The translations under genes and the position numbers were made by a program. Below the pieces are notes generated by a model. It saw only the letters and a list, made by a program, of their open reading frames with translations. It was not told where the DNA came from and did no database searches. DNA of 64,000 nucleotides from Macrosoma leucophasiata (lineage: Eukaryota; Arthropoda; Insecta; Lepidoptera; Hedylidae): assembly GCA_036365455.1 (NCBI GenBank), contig JAWQUS010000003.1:2748001-2812000 (forward strand), read 5' to 3'. Every line of letters starts with the position of its first letter. Positions within the stretch are counted from its first letter, which is position 1. Below are positions 51,361 through 61,727 of the stretch, piece by piece.

Positions 51361-52636
51361 AGGTTGGGGAAAAAGTTTCTTCGCATTTTTTTAAAGATAA
51401 TTCAAAACATTTTTTAATATAGTTTATTTAAATTTAACTAAAGTATGTATGTACCATTTTGTTCGATAACCTTATGCCATCTTGTAGGTAGGGACATGAT
51501 CCCATTGCTATAAAAATTTTGGGACTTCTCATCAAAATACCGCGACAAGTGGATTTGGCAGTCCTCTCGTGATGTTAACCTAACATTGCATAAAGAATTC
51601 TGAAGAGACCGAAACAGGTGGAAATCTGAAGGTGCAAGGTCAGGACTATACGGCGGATGCATTAACACCTCCCAACCAAACTCTCTTAATTTTTGCTGAG
51701 TGGCTATAGATGTGTGAGGTCTAGCGTTATCATGATGAAACACCACACCCCTTCTGTTGATCAATTCCGGCCGCTTTCTCTCAACTTCTTGATTTAATCT
51801 CATCAGTTGTTCGCAGTAGAGTTCAGAATTGATAGTCCTGCCTGGTGGTAATAGCATAATGAATAATGCCCTTCCAATCCCACCACACACACAACATCAC
51901 CTTATTGCGAGTTAACCCGGGTTTCGCCACAGTCTGTGAAGCCTGACCGGCCTTTGACCACGACCTTTTTCGCACGTTCTTCTCGTACGTGATCCACTTT
52001 TCATCACCAGTTATCAGCTTTTTCAAAAATGATTCGGTTTCATTACGTCGTAATAAAGAATCACAAATGAGTACACGGTTCATTAGATTTCTTTCATTGA
52101 GCTCGTGAGGTACCCAAATATCGATCTTTTTTTGTACCCAGCTTTTTTCAAATGCGCCAAAACTGTTTTGTGATCAATTCTCAGTTCTTCAGCTACGTCG
52201 TAACTACTGATATGTCGATCTTGCTCCACTTTTTCAAAAATGGCATCCATTTTATCCGTAATAGGGCGACCAGAGCAAGGTGCATCATTGACATCAAAAT
52301 TGCCGGATTGAAAACGCTTCAACCAAATTTGTGCTACTCTCACAGACACTGCACTAGGTCCATAAACATCACAAATTTTTTTCGCGGCTTGCGTTGCATT
52401 TTTACCTTTTTTGTAGTAAAATTTTAAAATGTATCGAATTTCTTCATTAGATTCACTCATCTTGACAGTACGAAAAACAAATGAAAATCACACATTTGCC
52501 TAATTTGAATTTGCAATTATGTTCTTTAAAATTAAAAAAAATGATACCAAAACCAGTCAGATACAAATACTACAGCCAAAGGTATTTTATTACAAGTTCA
52601 TACATACTATAATGCGAAAAGACTTTGCCTCAACCT
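51361..52636 (-). mobile_element. mariner-family (Tc1/mariner, DD34D) transposon
   Basis: 1276 bp, flanked by TA on both sides (51359-51360, 52637-52638). The left TIR AGGTTGGGGAAAAAGTTTCT is matched by the degenerate right TIR (ATGCGAAAAGACTTTGCCTC then AACCT). The right end is more decayed than the left. Only one copy in the window. Confidence 0.85.
51438..52460 (-). pseudogene. mariner transposase, two frameshifts
   Basis: Starts MSESNEEIRYILKFYYKKG with an N-terminal HTH region (QIWLKRFQSGNF, then CSGRP). Catalytic Asp residues are visible in ITGDEKW, HHDNARPH and YSPDLAPSD, with 34 residues between the second and third (DD34D). The WVPHEL linker is encoded but in a shifted frame: one A is missing from an A-run near 52128. 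A second shift (two bases lost or one gained) lies near 51857 at IIHY-LLPPGR. No other stop is seen. The total length fits about 341 residues. Both frameshifts inactivate it; all three Asp residues remain. Confidence 0.9.
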
Positions 52637-52646
52637 TAGCCGAAGA

Positions 52647-52962
52647 CATAGAGCAACGCGGGCCACCGCGCACCGGCTGCCGCCGGAGGGGAGTAGCCAT
52701 AGCGTTTTTTACCGATGCAAAACAGTCTGTCATTTTTTGCGGGGGGACATGCGTGTGACACACACACACACTACAAAAACCGTCTATTACTACGAAACTC
52801 AAACCTTGAAATTAACAAAATACATAAACAATTTCACGCACACATTTAAACTTTTAGGCGACAGGCATAGACCCACTTGAGCTTGTACTTTGATAGAGGA
52901 GAAAGCCTGCATATTGCTACTCCCTCCGGGCCGCCGCGGCCGGTGGCCCGTGTTGCTCTATG
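52647..52962. mobile_element. MITE1 copy D
   Basis: CATAGAGCAACGCGGGCCAC to CCCGTGTTGCTCTATG, only 8-10 bp from the mariner right end. Same orientation as copy C. Confidence 0.8.
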
Positions 52963-53360
52963 CCCAAAGACTACGGCTGACTCGAGACAAGCAATCTCTC
53001 TCTCTACATACATCCAATAAAAAAAACTGTATTGTTAGTAGTTATATTAAAGAATCTATAGCTCCGTTTAAATTTGTTGTAATTAAAACAAATGATTTGA
53101 AAAGTATTGGTCACGAGCTCACAACCTATGAATTATAAATTAATCCTTTAGAAAAAACGCTTATCTTTCAGCACAAAGTCGTATCGTATGATGGAATGTT
53201 CAGCTCGGTTCAGTGGGCAGCTTCAAAGCCGCGATAACGGCGCCGGTGCCCGCTTAAATTTCTTTAGTTGGTCACAACGTTTAAAGTATGTAAAGTTAAA
53301 GGGAATAATAAAACAAAGAAATGTTAGTATAATCACTTCATCTGTTTACTGCTTAGCTCC

Positions 53361-53860
53361 TTTTTTTTCTGTTATGAAAGTGGCAAACAAGCATGCAGTT
53401 TTTTTTTTTTTTTAATATTTTATTTTATGGCATCGCTTGTTTTGCATATTGCCAGTGTCAAGTAAAATGATATTTCGTATTCGTATAAAACAACGTAAAA
53501 GTCAGAGTCGTCAGTCAATTTAACAGTCCGTCAGTCAGTCACAGTCAGTAATTCTAGTAAAGCGATGGCTACTTTACCAGAACATTTCCAATGAAGTTTT
53601 GAAGGCAACCCGAAAAAACGTGTTTTCGCACTGTTATTCTATTTCACTATACACGAGCACTATAATAAGCTTATATCAAACAAAATGCCAACAACTTTAT
53701 TTAATAAAACTCAAAAATACACAAAGAAAATGAAATAAAATAAGAGCACCATACGCATTTTTCAAGGTTCCCGCCAAAACTCCCAAGCATGCAGTTTACA
53801 TTGATGTTAAGTGATGAATGCAGCCTATAGACACTCACACAAAGACAAAAATATAGCAGC
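53361..53860 (-). mobile_element. SINE-A split by retroposon X
   Basis: 53361-53400 and 53785-53860 are continuous SINE-A across the duplicated AAGCATGCAGTT (53389-53400, 53785-53796). Confidence 0.8.
53401..53784 (-). mobile_element. Retroposon X, complete copy with poly(A) and TSD
   Basis: 384 bp. The minus strand starts GGGAGTTTTGGCGGGAACC and ends GCGATGCCATAAAATAAAAT plus an A-run of about 20. The 12-bp target-site duplication proves a retrotransposed unit. No tRNA, 7SL or 5S head, and no long ORF. It contains AATAAAGTTG, a GTATAGTGAAATAGAATAAC block and a TGACTGTGACTGACTGACGG cluster. Could be a SINE of unknown head, a LINE-derived fragment, or a processed transcript family. Confidence 0.75.
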
Positions 53861-54514
53861 ACGCTGATTTTGTTGGGTAGCGGAGTTCTTCTCAGGAGTG
53901 CCTGTCCTTGGCACTCTGCTAAGTGAATGACTATGATTATGACGAACAGGTTTTTTTCATTTTCTTCTATGAAGGAATTGAAAAATTTGATGATTCATGT
54001 ATCGGTTAAAAAATATTATTAAATTGGTATTTATTACCTATACCTATTGGATTATTATTATAAGTCATTCTCTCTAGGTAGCTTATAACCCGACAATGCA
54101 AAAGTGTCCTTGTAGACCAATTTGAAATAAATGATTTGAATTTAGATTTTTTGAATTTTGTAATTTTCCACTTCCATTACATAAAAAGAAAATCCTGCAA
54201 TATTCTCCTTGTTCCATTTTAGTGTTATCGCCCGTATCCGATATTTCTAATGTCTACCCGTCATCTTACCCGCGACATATATCTAACTACATATTTATGA
54301 GACCCAATTGAACAGTCATTCACCGACTGATGAATATTCTATGTGCTGTGATATATTTCAAATAGGAATTGACTGTTCTATAGACGTGGCTCGTTATTAA
54401 AGCTGATACGGATATTGCGTCAATATTGCTTTCAAATCGATTATAATTACATTTTTAGGGTTTCGTACCCAAAGAGTAAGAATGGAGTCTTATTAATAAT
54501 CTACTTGTTCCTAA
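53861..54514. other. Gap; SINE-A scrap at 54166-54190
   Basis: 54166-54190 is a bare SINE-A 3' end (CCACTTCCATTACATAAAAA). Otherwise nothing recognised. Confidence 0.5.
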
Positions 54515-54720
54515 ATGGTTGTGTCTACTAACTATCGTGTTCCGGTCAGGTGGTAATAATAATGGCCCTGTAATTTCTGGAACAGAGGCATAAAATCTTA
54601 GGCCTCAGCAGTGGCAACGTATCTACATTGAAATCTCTGGTTTCGTGTAGTTATTGATAGGGTGTAGTATTACTTACCATCAATATAAACTTAGTTCGCC
54701 ACTTCATGACATCAAAAAAG
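54515..54720 (+). mobile_element. SINE-A subfamily copy
   Basis: GTGTTCCGGTCAGGTGGTAA to CCACTTCATGACATCAAAAA, with ACATTGAAATCTCTGG in the middle. Confidence 0.65.
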
Positions 54721-55264
54721 ATACAGCTGTCCACCTATCTGTCTGCCTGCCTATCTGTCACCATGCTGTATCTCATGATAGGGATTGCAATCCGACTGGA
54801 TCCGGACCGGATTCACGTCATTCCGGCCGGACTTTTTAACAATGTACCGGACATTGCTGAAAATCATATATACGTAGTTTTATTTTTTTAAGTATAGTTA
54901 GTTTTTAAGTAAAATCAAAATAAAAGCATAAAGAACGATTAAGTGACTAGCAGACAACGCGTATATGAAGGTACCAAAACCATCATCAAAATTTAGGGCA
55001 TTGTGAAGGGACACACAATCCGCCATTGTTCGTTTGGCTGACTACTTTAGATATCGTAATTTTTTTCCATAACTCCATCCAGTTAAAATTGAAGTAATAC
55101 GAAAACAACGCTATAATAAAATTTTCACAAATTGCATTAAGCGATAGTTACGACTTAAACGTTCGGGTGCACGCGGCTAAGTTGTTACTCATCCATAGCA
55201 CGACAAACCATTCGCACTTCCAGAGTTCAAATGGCGCCATTACACACAAATTAATGCTATCCAA
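54721..55264. other. Gap without genes
   Basis: Nothing recognised. Confidence 0.5.
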
Positions 55265-55625
55265 GAAAACTTGCTCGTTGAACGTTTTAAAACAAATCTC
55301 TCGATTCATTTCACTTCGACTCCGGGATAGGGTTGCCAACTTTTTTTTGATCGTAAGTGTTTTTGGATGCAGTACCCATAAAAATATAGACAGGAGATTT
55401 AAAAAACAATTTATGTTACCTTACGTATCTTTTATATTATCTGCTGCCTACATTGTGCCATATTTGTTGAATAAAAAATGTTTTAAAAGCTTAATGACGC
55501 AACACGTAAGCTATAAAAATTGCTGTGATCATAAATATCAGTAATCACAAATATGCATTTTGCAAAAATTTTATAATTTACAGAATGACTATGCTTACAA
55601 CAAGATTTTATAATATATATTGTAG

Positions 55626-55690
55626 ATTAGGTAATGCGATGGTGCTTGGGCCCTAAAGCTCCATCGCCGCAGTTGTAGGTTCTACCAGTG
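55626..55690 (-). mobile_element. SINE-A 5' fragment
   Basis: GATTAGGTAATGCGATGGTG to TAGGTTCTACCAGTG, diverged. Confidence 0.55.
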
Positions 55691-55827
55691 AAATAATCAC
55701 GAAGATAAATGTTGCCCATATTTCACATTAAACGTAAATATACATTTAGTCCATGTCTGTACGTAGAGGTAAATTTTACTTAGGTAGTGGCAACACTGCG
55801 TAACGTGGCAACATTGTTCAGACGTAT

Positions 55828-56450
55828 TATCTGAGGGTAGAGTTACAGTATTGGAGCTTGAGGGCACCACCGCATTACCTAATCTATCTGTTGCCAAATA
55901 GAAGTGCTCAGCACTATGGGCCGTTCAAGTATTACGGGAGCACTATGGGGGGGCGAGGAGGGTCTTTGCTCTGCTTATTTTGGATGACATGGGGGGTAGG
56001 GGAGTCTAGATGATGATTACGTCATCGGTAGTTATTTACTTATTACATCTATCCTAAATCTATTTTCTTATTTTTCAAATTATAGTTATAACATCATAAT
56101 TATAATATTAACACGTTCACTGTCCTCAAGCAGACACAATAGTTAAAACTATGCAAATGGACACATGTGGTACATGGGACATGAAATGGGTTAAAAAAAC
56201 AGTACATTAATTGAAAAATGTTTACGTAAGCATGGGGGGTAAGAGCGTTGCTTACTTTTGCTGACAAGGGGGATGGGGGGGTAAAGAATTATAATAAATC
56301 TGCTTACGTAATACTTGAACGTGCTCCGGTTAGATTATAATGTATGGTAATAACTACATATATACAGAGTCATTACAACTAAGGTAGAGACCTTAGTGTA
56401 GATTAGAATAGGAACGCATCTGCAATTTTTATATTTATATGTAAAACAAC
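55828..56450 (+). mobile_element. SINE-A subfamily copy split by a TIR element
   Basis: 55828-55917 and 56329-56450 are SINE-A halves (ACAGTATTGGAGCTTGAGGG; TAATGTATGGTAATAACTAC). They surround 55918-56327. Confidence 0.6.
55918..56327. mobile_element. 410-bp TIR element
   Basis: The left end CGTTCAAGTATTACGGGAGCA and right end TGCTTACGTAATACTTGAACG are inverted with 2 mismatches. Subterminal G-runs (GGGGGGGCGAGGAGGG; GGGGGATGGGGGGG) sit near both ends. AT-rich core, non-coding. Confidence 0.75.
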
Positions 56451-56889
56451 AATAATTTATGACATTCAAATGATTACAGCTTCTAATGAGATACAGAGTG
56501 TTAAAATTATTGCCGTATGGTCCTGTATAGTAGACTTGGCAACCCTACTCCGGGATAATGGGTCTAGTCCGTGTGATAATCGACGTCAGCAGTCGGGAAC
56601 GGTGGCCTGTATATAATTGATTGTAATCGAGGAAACTTCTCGCAAGTTCCACTTTGTGATCGCTGCAACTGATGACCAGGACATTCTGTGTTGGAGTGTT
56701 GTAGTGGGAATAAGTTTGCCGTTGAGATTTTTTCGATGGGTCTTTTCACTTTGGTTTATCTACACAGTTTTTTTTTGGAGAGAATTTTAAATGCAAGCTT
56801 GTTACCTAAGTATTTTCATTGTGTTTAATACTTATATTCGTGATTACTTCACTGGTAGTCACTCCGGTGATGGAGCTTTATGACGCAAG

Positions 56890-57087
56890 CACTATCGCAT
56901 CATTGTAGAAATTAAACTTGCGGATTTTCTCGCGTATACAACACTCCCAAACTTCTTCATACACCCGACGTTTCGGTCGCTTTCCAGCTACCGTGGTCAC
57001 GGGCTGACTGCCCGCCGAGAAAATCCGCAAGTATAATTTCTACAATGAATGAAGCTCGCGAAAACCTACGAAAACACTATCGCATCA
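56890..57087. mobile_element. Foldback element FB3 with 13-bp TSD, inside a SINE-A remnant
   Basis: CACTATCGCATCA is duplicated at 56890-56902 and 57075-57087. TGTAGAAATTAAACTTGCGG is reversed near the other end (CCGCAAGTATAATTTCTACA). The core has ACCCGACGTTTCGGTCGCTT and ACCGTGGTCACGGGC. Opposite orientation to FB2. The surrounding 56850-57110 is a degraded SINE-A 5' end. Confidence 0.8.
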
Positions 57088-57111
57088 CCGAATCTACAAT
57101 ACCACTTTACT

Positions 57112-57302
57112 TCATATTATAAAGTTCCCCTATTTCTCTTTGCATGTGCGCTAATCTCTGAAAGTTGTGAACAGTTTTTCTTCCTGTTTAAAATGTTGGA
57201 AAGAGGTTTTTCTGAGGAAGATTTATATCTATAATTTATCAATATCCTTCTTATATTTACTGAGATATGACTACCCGTGCGAAGCCGGGGCGGGTTACTA
57301 GT
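57112..57302 (+). mobile_element. Helitron-like element, H3 relative
   Basis: TCATATTATAAAGTTCCCC to CCGTGCGAAGCCGGGGCGGG..TACTAGT. Interior diverged from H3. Confidence 0.6.
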
Positions 57303-58164
57303 ATAATATAAAAGCTAAGCTAAGTAAGCATGTTCATTCTGTTAATTGTGAAATTTTAGCAAAATGTATCTTTGTGATTACTGTTATTGATGATCACAAC
57401 AATTTTTAGCGCTTACTTGTGACGTCACTAAACTCTTTTTATTCGATAGATATGAAAACAAATCTCTCGATTCATTTCACTTCGACTCGGGTTAATGGGT
57501 CTAGTGTCCGCGTGATAAGCGTCGTCAGCAGTCGGGAAAGGTCGCCTGTATACAATTGATTGTAATCGAGCAAACTTCTCGCAAGTTCCACTTTGTGATC
57601 ACTGCAACTGATGACCAGAAAGTGTGTTGGAGTGCTGGAGTGAGAATAGCCAGTCAACTGTATCATTTGTAGAATATAATGTGGTGGGGCAAAGGATCTG
57701 CGAACAGGAGGGAATGCAATACCGGTAGGTAGTGGGTATTTCTAGTTTCCCGAATCAAGCAGATATCTGGTTCCCGCGGTATTGAATATGTCTATGCCAT
57801 CAAATACCGGGACGACATTCCCTAGTGAAAAAAACCCTGAAGTGTTAGAATGGTTGATCTTTACATAGACTATTTATTTACCATAGGTTTGTTGTGATTT
57901 TTTCCGTGGATCTTTTTCGTTTTGGTTTATGCATAGAATTATTACCTTGCAAAAAGATTATAAATAAATGAATGCTTAGTTTTATCGTTGTTTTAATTGT
58001 GAAAGGTTTAGATAAGTGTGTTTTTGTGATTACTGTTATTGACGACCAAAGCAATTTTTAATGCTTACATGTGCCGTTACTAAACTAAGAAGACACTAAC
58101 AAATTTCTCAATTTCTTTCATATCGAGTTTGGAATGGCTCAAGAATTTGAACTGAATTTGTACT

Positions 58165-58478
58165 GTACTGAATTTTTACTGGTGGTAGTGCTCCAGTGAC
58201 GGAGCTCGCGGGCGTAGACACCACCGCATTACCTAATATACTTGCCGCTAAATGGTAGTGTTCAGCACTATCGTGTTCCGGTCAGGTGGTAATGTACGGC
58301 TCTGTAATTTCCGGCACAGAGGCATAACACCTTAGGCCTCAGGGGTGGTAACGCATCTGCACTTCGACCTTGGTCTTTTTGTGGGTGTCTATAGGCTGCA
58401 GTCATCACTTAACATCAATGTGAACTGCATGCTTGTTTGCCACCTTCATTACATAAAAAAAATAAAAAAAAAAAAATT
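58165..58478 (+). mobile_element. SINE-A, full-length with long A-rich tail
   Basis: Near consensus, ending TTCATTACATAAAAAAAATA and a further A-run. Confidence 0.85.
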
Positions 58479-58653
58479 GAAATATCATACTAAAATGGTT
58501 GTCTGTGTATCATAACTTGTTATCAAGCAAACTCTTCGCAAGTTTTCTCGCGATCAGTGTACTTAATTGTTTACCTGATAATCTCTTACACACCAGGGTG
58601 GACAAAAGTCTGCTGTGGTACTGGATACATCTTGTTTTTTAGCTCACACGATA

Positions 58654-58938
58654 GTTTTTTTTTAAGTAATGGAAGTGGCAAACAAGCATGTTGTTCACAT
58701 TGATGTTAAGTGATGACTGCAGGCTATAGACACTTACACAAAGACCAAGGTAAAAATGCAGATGCGTTACCACTCCTGAGGCCTGAGGTATGCCTCTGTG
58801 CCGGAAATAACAAGGCCATACATTACCAACTGACCTGGACACGATAGTGCTGAACACTACCATTTAGCGACAAGTACATTAGGTAATGCGGTGGTGCCTA
58901 CGCCCGCGAGCACCGTCACTGGAGCTCTACCGCCAGTA
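58654..58938 (-). mobile_element. SINE-A, full-length
   Basis: TTTTTTTAAGTAATGGAAGT to GGAGCTCTACCGCCAGTAAA. Forms a tail-to-tail pair with 58165-58478, 175 bp apart. Confidence 0.85.
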
Positions 58939-59445
58939 AAAAACAAGATACAGCGAATAATTAACGTTAAACGTCAAATTGATTATTATTTGGTTTAAGA
59001 CACAAATCACCTCTAAAGTTTAGAGCAATTTAATATTCAGCGTGAATATTTTCCTTGAGCCGAAAAAAAATGCATCAGCACGTTCGAAACTTAAAATATT
59101 TGAGGATATCGCAACACACCCCACCCTCCCCTCGTTAACTTGCGATTTTCCCGACCGACACCCCCGCACCCTTGCTATGAATATAAGATGCTCTTCACAA
59201 TCCAATGGCTTCGAAGCATAATCGATTTAAGAATTGAAATATTGAATATAAATTGTTGTTACGAGAATTTTTAAAGTGCCATTAAAATACGTGTTGAGGA
59301 TTTTTACAAAGTAAAGTTGGCAAACAAGCATACAGTTGTTTGTTGAATAGGTACATTTTTATGTATTGAATATGGCAAACAAGCAAGGGAATATCTTTCT
59401 TCATACTTAAAAACCCTATTTTGTAATTTTTTTTTATTGTTAAAA
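58939..59445. other. Gap with two SINE-A scraps
   Basis: 59310-59345 and 59353-59385 each carry GGCAAACAAGCA (minus 3' ends). Otherwise unrecognised. Confidence 0.5.
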
Positions 59446-59830
59446 TTAATTGAAGTACTTACTTAACACTAACTCGGTAAAAACTGCCTCGGCTTAAACT
59501 GCCTCGGTAGCCTAGTGGTAGCAGGCCACTACTACTACGCTGAGGTCCTGGGTTCGATTCCCGGGTAGGGGGTTATCAGAGATAATGGTGAAAAAGCCTT
59601 TATCTCTGGTTCTATTGGGATTTTTCCATTTTCTGGAAATTTCCCAGTACCTCAAAGTTTGGTAATGTGCCCGGAGATGTCAACAGGCTCGCCACCTGTT
59701 ACATGGGCCAAAACGTAACCGGCGAATCGTGGGTGTTTGCATGTACGCTTGAATGCATGCATTTACCTCTGCCTACCCCTTCGGGGATTACAGGCGTGAA
59801 GTTACGTTAATTTAAGTACTTACTTAACAC
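59446..59830 (+). mobile_element. tRNA-derived SINE T1, full-length with long TSD
   Basis: The 24-nt flanks 59446-59469 and 59807-59830 differ at one position, an unusually long target-site duplication. The head GCCTCGGTAGCCTAGTGGTA is preceded by an extra CTGCCTCGGCTTAAA, a partial head repeat. B box GGTTCGATTCC. Tail TCTGCCTACCCCTTCGGGGA then CAGGCGTGAAGTTA. Confidence 0.85.
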
Positions 59831-60314
59831 AACCTGTACCCATTTTGTAATGATTCGTGGAAGAGCGAGAACATCTGGCACAAGTAATCATGTTTACTTA
59901 AATGAGGATCACAGCAACGCGTATGGTTTTTGTTATAATTTGGCTACAGCTATAAACGATATTTTATTTATTTTTTTAATGGATTTTTATTACGCATTAG
60001 GTGTGCCCACGTCTACGTCCGCGTAGACCTATACTGAACAATAATTTAGTTAAATTCTACGCTTACGAAGTCCCGGGCACATAAATTAAACACGTTTATA
60101 TAAACCGCATTCAACTCCGGTTAAAAGTTTTGAAGAAGTGCTTGAAATAAATTTTTAATTGACTTCTTTTTCCCTTTACCGATTTTGACGAGACAACAAG
60201 TTTTGACAACGCTCCTTATATAAGTAGAACGTTAAGATCCCTCTGCAGAATCATTTCAATCATCCAGATATGCTGCAAACCTAATTTTTACGCAACTTTG
60301 TATTCTATAGAATA
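59831..60314. other. Gap without genes
   Basis: Nothing recognised. Confidence 0.5.
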
Positions 60315-60870
60315 GTTTTATATTATTTCGCATTAACACATGCTTGTGAAATATATTTTATTTCGGTATTATTTCGGTTGCCTAACTAGCATAGTTGGTA
60401 ATAGATGGCGCTGCTGCTACCATAAAGCAATGCAATAGATGTGAAGGAAAGATTTGACAAATCGGGCAGGGCTTCAGTAGCTCAATTGGAAGAGCGGCTG
60501 GACTAGATTCCCAGTAGGTCGCGAGTTCGAGCCTCGCCTGAAGTCAAATTTTTCTTTCCATTTTTCTTTAAAAATAAAATATATTTCACAAGCATGTGTT
60601 AATGCGAGATAATATAAAACAATTATTAAGGGTAAAAGCGACTTCTTTACGATATTCAATAAACTGAAAAGTCTATTATATCGGTTGCCTAACTAGCATA
60701 GTTGGTAATAGATGGCGCTACTGCTACCATAAAGCAATGCAATAGATGTAAAGGAAAGATTTAACAAATCGGGCAGGGCTTCAGTAGCTCAATTGGAAGA
60801 GCGGCTGGACTAGATTCCCAGTAGGTCGCGAGTTCGAGCCTCGCCTGAAGTCAAATTTTTCTTTCCATTT
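60315..60870 (+). repeat. Tandem tRNA-like units with a 49-bp inverted repeat
   Basis: Two units 307 bp apart start CGGTTGCCTAACTAGCATAG and include the tRNA-like bodies 60471-60545 and 60778-60852 (GTAGCTCAATTGGAAGAGCG; GCGAGTTCGAGCCTCGCCTG). They are nearly identical, unlike the 43-kb unit. The segment 60315-60363 is the reverse complement of 60572-60620 at 48 of 49 positions, bracketing unit 1. The anticodon arm is the same odd GACTAGATTCCCAGT sequence in all units, so a Pol III repeat is more likely than a tRNA gene. Confidence 0.75.
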
Positions 60871-61034
60871 TTCTTTAAAAATAAAATTCTATAGTATATT
60901 TATCCACCAGGATGCCCATCAAAATTTGGCCGCAAGTATTTTTTTATGTTTTTTTTTGGAAATAAATTGTTTTTTTTGCTTTTTCAATGAAAATATCGTC
61001 CACTTCGCGGCAATATGTATAAAAACTCTGAAAT

Positions 61035-61114
61035 ATTTAGCGGCAAGTATATTAGATAATGCGGTGGGACCTGCGCCCGCGAGCTCCGTCACTGGAGCTC
61101 TACCACCAGTAAAA
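61035..61114 (-). mobile_element. SINE-A 5' fragment
   Basis: TTAGCGGCAAGTATATTAGA to GGAGCTCTACCACCAGTAAA. 61115-61440 holds nothing else recognised. Confidence 0.7.
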
Positions 61115-61440
61115 ACATATACACCACAATGTACAGACACTCGATTTTTACTGTCTTACTATATGTATTGATCAATTATATTGGTTTCTTCCGAAGAATT
61201 TAGGGAACGCCAGCATCAGACACAATGGAGGTTGGAGAGCAAGCTATATTGGAGGTATTGGAGCCGGAGCAGTCGTTAAACAATATGTCTTGATTCCGCA
61301 CATTGTTCGCGAGCCCGCCGACATCCACCCGTGTTCACATTCCACGCCCATTTTAATTTGGTTTCAGAGATAGCATCCCTTTGAGATGTCGAGTTCTAAC
61401 TCTATCGACATTGAATACTGCAGAAATCTAGATATCTCTA

Positions 61441-61714
61441 TTTTTTTTTATGTAATGGAAGTGGCAAGCAAGCGTACAGTTCACATTGATGTTAAGAGAT
61501 GACTGCGGCCTATAGACACTTACATAAAGACCTAGGTCGAAATGCAGATGCGTTACCACTCCTGAGGCCTTAGGTGTTATGCCTCTGTACCGGAAATTAC
61601 AGGGCCATACATTACCACCTGACCGGAACACGATAGTGCTGAACACTACCATTTAGCGGTAATACGGCTGTGTCTACGCCCGCGAGCTCCGTCGCTGGAG
61701 CTCTACTACCAGTA
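61441..61714 (-). mobile_element. SINE-A, nearly full-length
   Basis: TTTTATGTAATGGAAGTGGC to GGAGCTCTACTACCAGTAAA, with a deletion at AGCGGTAATACGGC. Confidence 0.8.
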
Positions 61715-61727
61715 AAGAAAATTAACC

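Larger units (their letters stand above)
55329..56546. mobile_element. DNA transposon with TIR AGGGTTGCCAA and 10-bp TSD
   Basis: AGGGTTGCCAA at 55329 is reversed at 56536-56546 (TTGGCAACCCT). ACTCCGGGAT is duplicated at 55319-55328 and 56547-56556. The paralogous unit at 57478-57500 reads straight through (CTTCGACTCGGGTTAATGGG), giving an empty site. About 1.2 kb, filled with nested SINE-A and another TIR element; no transposase recognised. A 10-bp TSD would suit a Mutator-like element, but that is inference. Confidence 0.75.
55265..58090 (+). repeat. Tandem duplication of unrecognised sequence
   Basis: Blocks recur in the same order. CAAATCTCTCGATTCATTTC is at 55294 and 57461. AATGGGTCTAG...CAAGTTCCACTTTGTGATC is at 56557-56718 and 57493-57651. 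A GATTTTTTC.(A/G)TGG block is at 56727 and 57897. GTGATTACTGTTATTGA is at 57374 and 58026. Similarity is 85-90 percent by eye. No coding frame spans either unit. Confidence 0.65.
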
